A stretch of 64,000 nt of DNA from contig JBEKKS010000002.1 in NCBI GenBank assembly GCA_050010595.1, positions 62,001 through 126,000 on the forward strand, written 5' to 3'. This document shows, piece by piece, positions 8,068 to 21,318 of this stretch; position 1 is the stretch's first letter; each line of letters opens with the position of its first letter. A program made the position numbers and the translations under genes. The DNA is from Palsa-513 sp050010595 (lineage in GTDB: Bacteria > Actinomycetota > Thermoleophilia > Solirubrobacterales > Solirubrobacteraceae). The notes under the pieces are model-generated. The model was not told the DNA's origin. It saw only the letters and a list, made by a program, of their open reading frames with translations, and searched no databases.

Positions 8068-8808
8068 ATGAGCCGCTACCTCGCCATTGTCCCGGCGCAC
8101 AACGAGGTCGAAGCAATTGCCGCCACGATCGCCGAGATCAAGGCCGCGGCGCCGGAGTTCGACGTGCTCGTTATCGATGACGGCTCGAGCGACGCGACGG
8201 CTGCCACGGCAACCACAGCGGGAGCCCGGGTCGTGAGCCTGCCGTTCAACGTCGGCGTAGGCGCTGCCGTTCAGTGCGGTTACATCTACGCGAGTGCCCA
8301 TGACTACGAGGTCGCTGTGCAGGTGGACGGTGACGGCCAGCACGACCCGCGCGACATCCCGAGGCTCCTCGCGGCGCTGAACGCGGACCCCGCGACGCAC
8401 CTCGTGACTGGTTCGCGCTTCATCGAGCGCGGCGACGGCCATCGATCGACACCGCTGCGCCGGCTCGGGATAGCTCTGTTCGCGCGGATCGTCTCGCTGC
8501 TTACGGCTCAGCGCGTCACCGACCCGACATCGGGTTTCCGGATGACGGATCGCGTCGGTATCGAGCTCTTCGCGCGCGATTATCCGACTGACTACCCGGA
8601 GGTCGAGGCGATCGTGCTCGCGCACAGCTACGCACTGCACACGCACGAGGTGGCTGTCCAAATGCGCGCGCGCACCACAGGTCGCTCGAAGATCTCGACC
8701 TCGCTGAGCTTCTACTACTTGGTCAAGGTGCTGCTCGCGGTGTCGGTTAGCGCACTGCGATCACACCCCCAGCCCGAGCCGGGTCCCCTGTCGGAGGCGG
8801 CACCATGA
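8068..8808 (+). CDS. family 2 glycosyltransferase, polyprenyl-phosphate sugar synthase type
   Basis: A 246-residue protein similar to dolichyl-phosphate mannose synthase and its bacterial relatives. The N-terminus is YLAIVPAHNEVEAIAATI, the nucleotide-binding stretch is VLVIDDGSSDAT, the metal site is VQVDGDGQHDP and the acceptor-side motif is TDPTSGFRM. It has no C-terminal membrane helices, so it may rely on the neighbouring small membrane protein for anchoring. It likely transfers a sugar from a nucleotide donor to a polyprenyl phosphate at the inner face of the membrane. It overlaps the next gene by four bases (ATGA). Confidence 0.87.
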   Translation: MSRYLAIVPAHNEVEAIAATIAEIKAAAPEFDVLVIDDGSSDATAATATTAGARVVSLPFNVGVGAAVQCGYIYASAHDYEVAVQVDGDGQHDPRDIPRLLAALNADPATHLVTGSRFIERGDGHRSTPLRRLGIALFARIVSLLTAQRVTDPTSGFRMTDRVGIELFARDYPTDYPEVEAIVLAHSYALHTHEVAVQMRARTTGRSKISTSLSFYYLVKVLLAVSVSALRSHPQPEPGPLSEAAP

Positions 8809-9230
8809 GCGCCGCGCTCGCGCTCGCCGCGCACACGAGTCAGACGACGGCGACGCTGCAGCGACTCGCGGTGATCGCGATCGCGGTGATCGCGTTCGCG
8901 CTCGTGTTCGAGCTGGTCCGCCGGCGTGCCCTGATGGAGCGCTACGCGCTCGTCTGGCTGCTTGCGGCGGTCGTGCTCCTGGTGCTCGCGATCTGGCGTG
9001 GCCTCCTGACGAAGCTGTCAGGCGAGGTTGGCATCTACACGCCGACAAATGCGCTGTTTGCCGCCGGCTTCGTCTTCGTCATCGTGCTGCTCCTGCACTT
9101 CTCGCTCGTGATCTCGCGGCTCTCCGAGCAGAGCAAGATCACGGCGCAGCGGCTGGCTCTGCTCGACGAGCGCGTGCGAAGCGAGGAAACCGACGAGTCG
9201 CGCAGCGCCGGCGCGGTGGGCAAGGGTTGA
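8805..9230 (+). CDS. DUF2304 family small membrane protein
   Basis: A 141-residue protein with three predicted membrane segments: about residues 21-38, 47-65 and 80-104. The RRALMERYALVWLLAAVVLL stretch between the first two is characteristic of DUF2304 proteins. Members of this family are regularly found directly after a polyprenyl-phosphate glycosyltransferase, as here, and may anchor it or help flip its product; the exact job is unknown. A charged, soluble C-terminus follows. The gene overlaps both neighbours (ATGA before, TTGA after). The DNA near 8872-8898 repeats GCGGTGATCGCG in tandem. Confidence 0.8.
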   Translation: MSAALALAAHTSQTTATLQRLAVIAIAVIAFALVFELVRRRALMERYALVWLLAAVVLLVLAIWRGLLTKLSGEVGIYTPTNALFAAGFVFVIVLLLHFSLVISRLSEQSKITAQRLALLDERVRSEETDESRSAGAVGKG

Positions 9231-10264
9231 GCGACGCAATCGCCGTCGTCGTCGTCACGTACAACAGTGCGGGCGAGCTGGACGACCTCGCGCCGGCGCT
9301 CCGCGGTGCGCTCGACGACCAGGACGAGGTGGTGGTCGTCGACAACGCCTCGACTGATGCGACTGTCGAGCGCCTGGGGGAGCTCGGCGGCGGGTTCAGA
9401 GTGCTCGTGCAGACCGAGAATCTCGGCTTCGCCCGGGCCTGCCGGGTCGGCGCGGGTGCGACGTCCGCGCCGCTGCTGCTGTTTCTGAACCCCGATGCGA
9501 GGCTCGAGCGCGATGCGCTCGAGCTGCTCCGCGCTGTCGCGGTCGACCGGCCCGGCTGGGCTGCCTGGCAGCCGGCTGTGATGCTCGCCGACGGGCGCGT
9601 CAACAGCGGCGGTGGCGTAGCCCATTTTCTCGGTTTCGGCTGGGCCGGCGAATGCGGGCAGCCGTCGAGCGTCCTCGCCGAGTCGCCCTACGAGGCTGCG
9701 TTTGCCTCGGGTGCCGCGCTCGTCGTTCGGCGGGCCGCGTGGGACGCGCTGGAAGGCTTCGATGACGAGTACTTCCTCTACGGCGAGGATCAGGACCTCG
9801 GCCTACGACTCTGGCTGAGCGGCCGCGGTGTCGGGGTGCAACCGCGCGCACGCGTATCCCACGGCTACGAGTTCGCGAAAGGCCCCCACAAGTGGTATCT
9901 GCTCGAGCGCAACCGTTGGCGGACGCTTGTTGCCGACTATCCGGGCGGCCTGCTCCTCGCACTCGCGCCGGCGTTGCTCGCGGCCGAGCTCGGCCTGTTG
10001 CTGATTGCCTTGCGGGACGGCTGGCTGACGGTCAAGCTTCGGGCGGACATCGCCGCGGTCGTCGGGCTTCCGCGCGCGCTACGGCGCCGGCGTGCCGTCC
10101 AGCGTGGACGCACGATCAGTGCGCGAGCGTTCGCGCAGCGGCTCACCTCATCGCTCGACAGCCCGTACATCCCAGAGCTGCCCCGCTGGCTGCGCGCGAC
10201 GCAGGCCGCATATTTCGCGCTCGTGCTGGGGGTGCTGCGTGCCTCACAGAATGCCCCCTGTTAG
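9227..10264 (+). CDS. family 2 glycosyltransferase, rhamnosyltransferase-like
   Basis: A 345-residue protein starting at TTG 9227, which overlaps the upstream stop as TTGA; no later start keeps the N-terminal beta strand AIAVVVVTYNSAGELDDL. The donor site is VVVDNASTDATVERL, the metal site LLFLNPDARLERDAL, and the acceptor-region motif is FDDEYFLYGEDQDLGLRL, all in the order typical of WbbL-type rhamnosyltransferases. Hydrophobic stretches near residues 240-265 and 325-340 may be membrane-associated. It probably adds a deoxyhexose or other sugar to the glycan built by this cluster. Confidence 0.87.
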   Translation: MSDAIAVVVVTYNSAGELDDLAPALRGALDDQDEVVVVDNASTDATVERLGELGGGFRVLVQTENLGFARACRVGAGATSAPLLLFLNPDARLERDALELLRAVAVDRPGWAAWQPAVMLADGRVNSGGGVAHFLGFGWAGECGQPSSVLAESPYEAAFASGAALVVRRAAWDALEGFDDEYFLYGEDQDLGLRLWLSGRGVGVQPRARVSHGYEFAKGPHKWYLLERNRWRTLVADYPGGLLLALAPALLAAELGLLLIALRDGWLTVKLRADIAAVVGLPRALRRRRAVQRGRTISARAFAQRLTSSLDSPYIPELPRWLRATQAAYFALVLGVLRASQNAPC

Positions 10265-10333
10265 CATCGCCGGGCTCCGGCCGCGGCAGCCTCTGCGCTG
10301 CGTCTGGATAACCCCGATGGCCGTGACGCACGA

Positions 10334-13027
10334 ATGTCGCTGATCCTCTCCTGGCTGTTGTTCCCGCTGGTGCTGGCGGCGATCGGCCTCGGCTGGGGCG
10401 CGCTCGTGCAGTGGATTGGCGGCCATCACGAGCTCGGGCCGCTGACGATCCCGATCGGTTGGGCGAGCGCGATCGTCGTCGCCGGCATCCTCACCGCCTT
10501 CTCGGGCACGGCCTCGATGGCCGCCGCCGTCACGACGATCGGCGCGCTTCTGGGTGTCGGCTACGTCTGGGGGCGCGCGCGCCTGGGCGCCGCGCCGGCG
10601 CTCGCGGCAATCGGCGTCCTGTTCGTCTACGGGGCGCCGGTGATCATGAGCGGCGAGGCGACGTTCCTCGGCTATGTGCGCCTCGATGACACGGCGACCT
10701 GGTTCAACCTGATCGACCAGCTCTTCAGCCATGGGCGGTCGTTCTCGTCGCTGCCGCCGTCCACTTACGCGCTGAATGCGTTCACGAACCTCGGGACCAC
10801 GACGGTCAACGATGTGACCGGCTCCGCCTATCCGTCGGGTTCGTTCATGCTGCTCGGCGTCGGGCATTGGGCGACGGGCGGCATCGACATCGCCTGGCTC
10901 TTTCAGCCATATCTGGCGTGCTGCGCGGCGGCAGTCGCGCTGTCGATCTACGCGGTGCTCGAATTCGTGCTCGACTGGCGCTGGCTGAGGGCCTTCGTCG
11001 CGTTTGTCGCCGCCCAGTCGGCGCTGCTCTTCGGCTATGCCGCTTGGGGCGGCATCAAGGAGCTGACTGCCGCATTCCTCTTGGCTACCGGGTCGGCGCT
11101 CGCGGCTTCGCTGGTGCGGGGGCCCGGCGTGAGATGGCGCGAGGTGCTGCCACTCGGCGTCGTCGGCGGCGCCCTGATGCTCACGCTGGGTGGCCCCGGC
11201 GCGGCCGCCTACGGCCTACCGCTAGTGCTGATCGTCTTCCTCGGCCTGCTCTGGCACGCGCTCGATCCGCGGCGTCGCCTGCCGACGCTGGGAGCTCTGG
11301 GCGCAGTGCTCGCGCTCGGCGCGCTTGCGGCGTTCGCGCTGGGCGTCGACAGGGTGCTGGTCGCGGCGGCCGCTTTGTGGCTGATCGCGATGATCGTGAT
11401 CTTCGCGCTCCCGATCGAACGTACCGTCAGGCTCAGTGGGGCTCTCGTAGCTTTGCTCGGCGCCGCTGCAATCTGTGGTTTCCCACTCTGGCTGGTGCTC
11501 GGCCATTACCTGAGCGTCGATCAGGCCTCCTATAACGCCGGACAGAATGCGCAGACCACGCTCGGCAACCTCGTCGCCCCGCTGCGCGCCATCCAGATAG
11601 CCGGGATCTGGCCCGCCGGAGACTTTCGCGACGTGCTCTCAGGCGCGGGCTCCTACGCTGCCCCCGGCTGGTTCCCGAAGTACCCGCTCGTCTGGCTCGT
11701 CTTCATCGCTGGAGCTGCCGGGGTCGGATGGACTGTCTACAAGCGGCGCGTCGACGTTGCCGTATACGTGCTGATCGCGCTTGCGAGTGCGCTGCTGGGC
11801 TGGGCCGACGGCGCGACGCCGTGGCTGCTCGGGAAGGCGCTTGCGATCTCCTCGCCCGCGATCCTGCTCGCCGGACTGCTCGGCGGTGCACTTCTGTTCC
11901 GCGAGGAGAAGAGCTGGGCGCTCGTCCTCGGCGTCGTCGTCCTGGCGGCGCTCGCCGGCAGTGTGATCTGGTCGAACTGGCTCCAGTATCGCGATGTGAC
12001 GCTCGCCCCGCGTGACCAGCTGAGCGAGCTCGAGACGATCGGCGCCAAGGTTGCGGGCAGGGGCCCGACGTTCATCGACGAGTACCAGATCTACGCTGAC
12101 CGGCACTTCTTACGAGCAGGCGCGCCGGTTGAGCCGGCGGAGTACCGCAGCGCCCTGCTCCCGACGGTGACCGGTGCGCTGCTGACCAAGGCTGCGTGGG
12201 CGGACATCGATTCGTTCCCGCTCACGACGCTCGCGCCTTACAAATCGCTGGTGATCCGCAGATCGCCGGTCGAGAGTCGCCCGCCGTCGATTTACAACCT
12301 CGTCTGGCACGGGCGCTACTACCAGCTCTACCAGCAGCCGGCGCACCCGACGCACCGCGTGCTCCTGCATGTCCCCCTGGGCGACACGCAGCTCGACTAC
12401 TGCGGCTACGCCGAGGAGGGCCGCCCGTTCGAGCCGCTCTGCTCGGTTCAGCCGGCAGCGGTGCCGCGCTGCAGTCGCGTGAAGGCGCTGGCGCGCCAGG
12501 CGGCATCCGACGGCGGCGAGCTGCTCGCGTACGAGCGGACCAACCCGATCGTGCTGCGCGCGACGGAGACGAGCTGGCCTGCGGGCTGGATCGCGGATTC
12601 GCAGGACCAGCAGTCGCTCACGCCGACCACGCCAGGCACCGCTTATGCGCGGATCTCGATCCCGACCGGTCCACACAGATACCAGCTGTGGCTCGGCGGG
12701 AGCTTCGCGCGCGGGTTCGTCGTCCATGTCGACGGTCGCTACCTCGGCAGCATCTCCAACGAGCTGAACAACATCGGCGACTACGACGAGCTCGGCGACC
12801 CGATGACGCTCGGTGCCGGCGTCCACACGATCGCGATCACCTACCCGCGGGCTGCGAGTCTCGCACCAGGAAGCGCGGACACCGAGCAGTACACGGGGCT
12901 CGATGAGATCGCGCTCCAGCCGCTCGGCACCCCCGCGAAGATGGTCGAGGTGCAGCCACCGCAGGCGAGCGAGCTCTGTGGACGTTCGCTTGACTGGATC
13001 GAGATCGTCGCGCCCGAGAACGGCTAG
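10334..13027 (+). CDS. large polytopic membrane protein, possible GT-C type transferase, with exported C-terminal domain
   Basis: An 897-residue protein. The first 560 or so residues contain a dozen or more hydrophobic helices, beginning with LILSWLLFPLVLAAIGLGWG. The stretch YVRLDDTATWFNLIDQL follows an early helix and has the acidic loop layout common in GT-C glycosyltransferases, though I do not recognise a specific family. From about residue 570 the sequence is soluble and probably outside the membrane. Its last 150 residues look like a beta-sandwich (YQLWLGGSFARGFVVHVDGR, then LGAGVHTIAITYPR), perhaps carbohydrate-binding. It closes the glycan cluster and could transfer or assemble the glycan on the outer face. 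It ends four bases from the convergent MCP gene. Confidence 0.7.
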   Translation: MSLILSWLLFPLVLAAIGLGWGALVQWIGGHHELGPLTIPIGWASAIVVAGILTAFSGTASMAAAVTTIGALLGVGYVWGRARLGAAPALAAIGVLFVYGAPVIMSGEATFLGYVRLDDTATWFNLIDQLFSHGRSFSSLPPSTYALNAFTNLGTTTVNDVTGSAYPSGSFMLLGVGHWATGGIDIAWLFQPYLACCAAAVALSIYAVLEFVLDWRWLRAFVAFVAAQSALLFGYAAWGGIKELTAAFLLATGSALAASLVRGPGVRWREVLPLGVVGGALMLTLGGPGAAAYGLPLVLIVFLGLLWHALDPRRRLPTLGALGAVLALGALAAFALGVDRVLVAAAALWLIAMIVIFALPIERTVRLSGALVALLGAAAICGFPLWLVLGHYLSVDQASYNAGQNAQTTLGNLVAPLRAIQIAGIWPAGDFRDVLSGAGSYAAPGWFPKYPLVWLVFIAGAAGVGWTVYKRRVDVAVYVLIALASALLGWADGATPWLLGKALAISSPAILLAGLLGGALLFREEKSWALVLGVVVLAALAGSVIWSNWLQYRDVTLAPRDQLSELETIGAKVAGRGPTFIDEYQIYADRHFLRAGAPVEPAEYRSALLPTVTGALLTKAAWADIDSFPLTTLAPYKSLVIRRSPVESRPPSIYNLVWHGRYYQLYQQPAHPTHRVLLHVPLGDTQLDYCGYAEEGRPFEPLCSVQPAAVPRCSRVKALARQAASDGGELLAYERTNPIVLRATETSWPAGWIADSQDQQSLTPTTPGTAYARISIPTGPHRYQLWLGGSFARGFVVHVDGRYLGSISNELNNIGDYDELGDPMTLGAGVHTIAITYPRAASLAPGSADTEQYTGLDEIALQPLGTPAKMVEVQPPQASELCGRSLDWIEIVAPENG

Positions 13028-13031
13028 TGCG

Positions 13032-14705
13032 TTACCGGCCGCGCACCGCCTCTGGGTCCCAGATCAGCATCGCGGCGCCGTAGCGCCTGCCGTAAACGTA
13101 GAGCGGCACCGAGAGCACGCTATAGACCGTCCCCGTGTCGCGGGCGTAGGTCTGGACGAGGCAGCTCTGGTCAACGTCTTCCCCCGGCCGCTCGAGCTCG
13201 GCACCCGCCCGCAACAGCTGCTCGCGCGTGAGCGGCGTCGGATCCAGCGTCACGCCGAGTCCGGCACGTGAGGCACGCAGCATCGCGGGCGAGGTGAGGA
13301 AGAAGCGCTTGGTCCTGTTGTCCTCGAGGTCACGCTTTGGAATGCCCGTCCACGGACGCGTGAAGGCGCTCACCACGGCAGGTGCGTAGGTGTTCAGATC
13401 GGCGATGCCGGCGTCCGTCAGCCGTGCTTCGCGTGAGAGTGCGGCCTCGAGGCAGGCGGTGATCTCCTGGTCGACGAGCGCGTCGTACGCAGTCAGGTAC
13501 TTCGGCGGATCAAAGCCCGAAGGCGGTACGCGGCTGACGTCGAACAGGCGCGCCAGCCGGCCCACGAGCGGGCCGCGTGCCTCCTCGTATTCGAGCGCCA
13601 GGAGCGCCTCTAGCGTGACTGCACGCGAATCGACCGCGCGCTCGAGAATCCCCCCGAGCTCGGCGGCGAGACGGCGTGCGTGCTCGTGCAGCTGCGACAG
13701 GAGTCCGCCGGTGATGAAGCGTCCGATTACCTGCGACGCTTCCTCGGTGCCGCGCGAGAGCTCGAGCTGGCGGGCGGCGACGTCGTGGGCCTGCTCCTCG
13801 ATCCTCGCACCCGCGGCAGCGATCGTCGCAATTGCCTTATCGACGGAGGTCGCGTCGCTCACGTGTGTGGCCGCGATCTCCGCGACCGCACCGGTGCGCT
13901 CACGCGAGCGTTCGATCAGCTCGCCGACCGTTTCGAGGACCACGCGACCCGCATCGGCCTCGGTCGCGCCGGTCGCTGCGCGGCTGCGCGCAGACGTCGC
14001 GGCCTCCTGGACGAGTGTCATGCGCTTGTGTGTCCGGTCGATCGTCTGCGCGATCTGACGTGTTTGCGATGCGGTCTCCGAGGCCAGACGCCCAACCTCG
14101 TCGGCGACCACGGCGAAGCCGCGCCCGTGCTCGCCCGCACGCGCCGCCTCGATCGCCGCGTTCAGCGCCAGCAGCTTCGTCTGGGCGGCGACACCATCGA
14201 TGACGCTCGAGAAGTTGCCGATGTCGCGAAGCTCCCCGTTCGCGAGACCATCGATCAGGGTGGCCGCCTCCTCCGTGCGCTCGCTGAGCTCGCCGAGGCT
14301 GTCGATGACCCTGGCGAGGACGGCGAGCCCGCGACTAACCTCGCTCGATAGCTGGACGGCGATCGCCGACGCGTCGCCGGCTGCCTGCGACCCCTCGGCC
14401 GACGCCTCGCGCAGCGAGGACGCGCGGATCGCAAGCGTTTCGAGCTCCGCGTGCAGGTCGTTGAGCTCGTCGCCGATCAGGTTTACGGCACTCGAGCTGC
14501 GTGCTGCCGCGATCGAGAACTCGCTCGAGCTCTGGGCGAGGCTCTCGAGCGCGTCCGCTGCATCACCTGCAAGGCTCGCCGTCTCACCCTCTCCGCAGCG
14601 CAGCCGCGCGAGGTCCCAGCGCGCGTCGCGCCGATCGTTGCCGGCGGGACGCGGCGCGAGCTCGTCGGCGTCGGCCGGCGGGCCGCTGACATGGTGCATC
14701 ACCAT
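13032..14705 (-). CDS. soluble methyl-accepting chemotaxis protein
   Basis: A 557-residue cytoplasmic transducer without membrane helices. Residues about 60-330 are heptad-rich. They include the near-invariant hairpin tip: the FSSVIDGVAAQTKLLALNAA stretch, then IEAARAGEHGRGFAVVADEV, which contacts CheA and CheW. The C-terminal 180 residues form a sensory-type domain with NRTKRFF, LVQTYARDTGTVYSVL and VPLYVYGRRYGAAMLIW. This matches the C-terminal domain of some soluble rhizobial-type receptors, so the order is signalling first, sensor last. No chemotaxis or flagellar genes are nearby. The start may be 14705 or the internal Met at 14699. Confidence 0.88.
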   Translation of the reverse strand: MVMHHVSGPPADADELAPRPAGNDRRDARWDLARLRCGEGETASLAGDAADALESLAQSSSEFSIAAARSSSAVNLIGDELNDLHAELETLAIRASSLREASAEGSQAAGDASAIAVQLSSEVSRGLAVLARVIDSLGELSERTEEAATLIDGLANGELRDIGNFSSVIDGVAAQTKLLALNAAIEAARAGEHGRGFAVVADEVGRLASETASQTRQIAQTIDRTHKRMTLVQEAATSARSRAATGATEADAGRVVLETVGELIERSRERTGAVAEIAATHVSDATSVDKAIATIAAAGARIEEQAHDVAARQLELSRGTEEASQVIGRFITGGLLSQLHEHARRLAAELGGILERAVDSRAVTLEALLALEYEEARGPLVGRLARLFDVSRVPPSGFDPPKYLTAYDALVDQEITACLEAALSREARLTDAGIADLNTYAPAVVSAFTRPWTGIPKRDLEDNRTKRFFLTSPAMLRASRAGLGVTLDPTPLTREQLLRAGAELERPGEDVDQSCLVQTYARDTGTVYSVLSVPLYVYGRRYGAAMLIWDPEAVRGR

Positions 14706-14776
14706 TCACTGGCATGATCGTCAGACCAAAGCCCGGCTTGACATTGTGTCGCATGAAGCAAGTGTCTTGGGCCCTA

Positions 14777-14800
14777 ACCTTGACAATTCCTTGGTAAGGT
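14777..14800 (+). promoter_or_regulatory. candidate MerR operator overlapping a promoter
   Basis: The arms ACCTTGAC (14777-14784) and GGTAAGGT (14793-14800) form an imperfect inverted repeat; the outer ACCTT/AAGGT match exactly. A TTGACA box (14780-14785) lies inside the left arm, and TAGACC follows 16 bases after it. The layout resembles operators of MerR-family regulators such as CueR. It is 11 bases upstream of the MerR start codon, so autoregulation of the MerR-ahcY operon is likely. Confidence 0.5.
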
Positions 14801-14811
14801 CTAGACCGACG

Positions 14812-15182
14812 ATGGACGGGCTGACGATCCAGGAAGCTGCGGCAACGACCGGCTGGTCGCCGCGGATGCTCCGCTACATCGAACGCGTGGGTCTCGTGGA
14901 CCTCGCACGAACCGCGGGGGGCTACCGCCTCTACGGTCCCGAGCAACTGCAACGCCTGCGCACTTTGCGCGAGCTGCTCGTACGCATGAACTTCGGCCTC
15001 GCGGAGCTCGGTTTCGCGCTACGCCTGCGGCGCGAGCCACAGCTGCGCGCCGCCGTGGAGGCTTGGCTTGACGCAGTACCCCAGCGTCCCCCCGACGTAG
15101 CTCCCGATGACTGGCTGCGTTGGGAGCAGGAGAAGCACCAGGCCTTGCTCGTTGCCGCCACCACCACCGAGATGGAGATCGC

Positions 15183-15186
<4 letters not shown>
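14812..15186 (+). CDS. MerR-family transcriptional regulator
   Basis: A 124-residue regulator. The N-terminal winged helix-turn-helix is clear: LTIQEAAATTGWSPRMLRYI, then GLVDLARTAGGYRLYGPEQL and LRELLVRMNFGLAELGF. The C-terminal part is short and has no Cys pair for metal sensing, so it is not a metal-type MerR; it may respond to a metabolite of the methyl cycle. It overlaps ahcY by four bases (ATGA), which couples its translation to S-adenosylhomocysteinase. The start at 14812 is the first Met before the HTH and follows the candidate operator. Confidence 0.88.
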
Positions 15187-16636
<1,450 letters not shown>

Positions 16637-16637
<1 letters not shown>

Positions 16638-17899
16638 TGCCGGCCGGGCGCCGCGGCACGCGCGCGCTCCACGAGGAGAGCGTCGTCGAGGCCGGCGCTG
16701 ATCGGATCGCTTGGGCAGACCGGCAGATGCCGGTCCTGCGAGCGGTCCGCGAGCGCTTCGAGCGCGAGCGCCCGTTGCGCGACGTGCGCGTTGGCGCCTG
16801 CCTCCACGTCACCGCCGAGACGGCGAATTTCGTGCGCGCGCTGCATGCCGCAGGCGCTGAGATCGCGTTGTGCGCCGCGAACCCGCTCTCGACCCAGGAC
16901 GACGTCGCCGCGGCGTTGAGTGCCCGCTTCGGCGCGGAGGTCCATGCAATACGTGGCGAGGACCGCGCCAGCTACGTCCACAATCTCGAACTGATCGTCG
17001 CCGGCGCGCCGCGCGTGCTGATCGACGACGGCGCCGAGCTGATCGTCACAGCTCACCGCAGCGGCACCGCGCAAGCGTTGATCGGCGCGACCGAGGAGAC
17101 CACGACAGGCCTCGTGCGCCTGAGGGCGATGCAGGCGGAAGGGACGCTTCGCTGCGCGGTGCTTGCGGCGAACGAGATGCTCACAGAACGCCTCTTCAAC
17201 GACCGTTACGGAACCGGTCAGTCCGCGCTCGACGGCATCCTGCGAGCGACAAACCTGCTCTTCGCCGGGCGCTCGGTCGTCGTGATCGGCTACGGCGCCG
17301 CGGGGCGCGGGATCGCCGCCCGGGCGAAAGGTGCCGGGGCCGCCGTCACCGTATGCGAGGTGGATCCGGTGCGCGCGCTCGAGGCGAGAATGGAGGGCTA
17401 CGCGGTCATGGGGGCGCGCGCGGCCGCGGCTATCGGAGAGGTCTTCATCACCGTCACCGGCGCTCCGGACGTGCTGGGGCGCGAGCACTTCGAGCTGATG
17501 AGCGACGGCGCGGTGCTCGCCAACGCCGGCCACTTCGACGTTGAGATCAGCCTCGAGCAGCTCGCCGCGCTCGCAGTTGGCCCACCGCGCGCGGTACTCC
17601 CGCTCGTCGACGAGTACGAGCTGCGCGACGGGCGCCACCTGCACCTCGTCGCAAAGGGGCGCGTGGTCAATCTCGCTGCCGCCTCCGGGCATCCAGCCGC
17701 GGTCATGGACATGTCGTTCGCCGCTCAGGCGCTCGCTGTAGCGCACCTCGTCAAGGAGGGTCCAGAGCTCGGTCCCGGCGTCCACGACGTGCCCCACGCG
17801 CTCGACGAGGAGGTCGCTCGGCTGAAGCTCGCATCGCTCGGCGTCGAGATCGACACCCTGAGCAGCGAGCAGGCACGCTACCTCCACACTTTCCGCTGA
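16637..17899 (+). CDS. divergent short-form S-adenosylhomocysteinase-like protein
   Basis: A 420-residue paralogue of the preceding enzyme. It is of the short type known from Thermotoga and archaea: it has RYGTGQS, NAGHFDVEI and no KxDHYRY tail. It keeps His57, Thr59 and Glu61 in LHVTAETA, Asp130/131, EETTTG (153-158), the NAD motif GYGAAGRG, His299 and His352. However, the segment equal to VNDSVTKSKFDN reads AANEMLTERLFND: the catalytic Lys is Glu184, the catalytic Asp is Asn188 and the neighbouring Asn is Asp189. It may therefore act on another substrate, such as S-inosylhomocysteine or another nucleoside thioether, or be a regulatory pseudoenzyme. The TGATG junction with ahcY suggests equal expression. 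Confidence 0.85.
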
Positions 17900-17908
17900 G
17901 CGCGCTGG

Positions 17909-17914
17909 TAGCGT
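17909..17914 (+). promoter_or_regulatory. candidate -10 box for the small lipoprotein gene
   Basis: TAGCGT ends 7 bases before the GTG at 17922, the spacing expected if transcription starts at the first base of the start codon. It supports this GTG as a real start. Confidence 0.4.
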
Positions 17915-17921
17915 CCGGCCA

Positions 17922-18158
17922 GTGCACTCCGTCGGCCCCACCCGCTGGCTGGCCACCGTGGTCTGCGCCGTCGCTTTGGCCGGCTGCGGATCGAGCGTGC
18001 TGCACCCGGTCAGCAACCTGATCAAGCACCACAAGTCGATCGCGATTGCCGCTTGCATCGTGTCCGTCGACCGCGCGATTCACGACGCCCGCACCCACCA
18101 CGACCTCGCCGCTCTCTACCGCGCCGACCGCTCGCTCGTCGACTGCAAACACGCGTAA
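17922..18158 (+). CDS. small predicted lipoprotein
   Basis: A 78-residue protein starting at GTG. A lipoprotein signal is visible: TRWLATVVCAVALAGCGSS, with lipobox LAGC and the lipidated Cys at residue 22. The mature peptide is about 57 residues and has two further cysteines (in AACIVS and VDCKHA) that could form a disulfide. The repeated hydrophobic/charged pattern SVDRAIHDARTHHDLAALYR suggests a helix. I do not recognise a family. The good signal sequence and the -10 box at 17909 argue that it is a real gene. Confidence 0.6.
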   Translation: MHSVGPTRWLATVVCAVALAGCGSSVLHPVSNLIKHHKSIAIAACIVSVDRAIHDARTHHDLAALYRADRSLVDCKHA

Positions 18159-18429
18159 CGGCCGCGGGGGAAGGGGCGCGAGTCCACCCGTTCCGGGCCG
18201 TGATCCTCGCGAGCTGAAAACGCGTTTCGGCGTAGGAGCGGGGAGTGCGAGCGCCGTGTGCGCACCGCGCGCAAGCGGGCTGCGTCGCGCCTGCGCCAAT
18301 CACGCCGCGCCTTAGCGGCTCAAAGCGCGCACGGTGCGCCCCACCGCCCGCGTGGCGAGCCGCGAGGAGCCCTGCCCAGAACGAATACTTCACATCACCC
18401 GAGCGCGCTGCAGGGCCCGCAGCCATTGG

Positions 18430-18435
18430 TACGCT
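18430..18435 (+). promoter_or_regulatory. candidate -10 box of secA
   Basis: TACGCT ends 7 bases before the secA ATG, with no Shine-Dalgarno sequence between, so the secA mRNA is probably leaderless. The rest of the 284-base gap before it (18159-18442) is GC-rich and holds a CTCGCGAG palindrome near 18206; I see no gene there. Confidence 0.45.
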
Positions 18436-18442
18436 GGTCTAG

Positions 18443-21304
<2,862 letters not shown>

Positions 21305-21318
21305 GCGGTTGATCTGAG

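Noticed and set aside
6647..8116. A 489-codon minus-strand frame opposite the glycosyltransferase genes
   Set aside because: Arginine-rich composition, no start signal, and the plus strand carries a clear GT-A domain.
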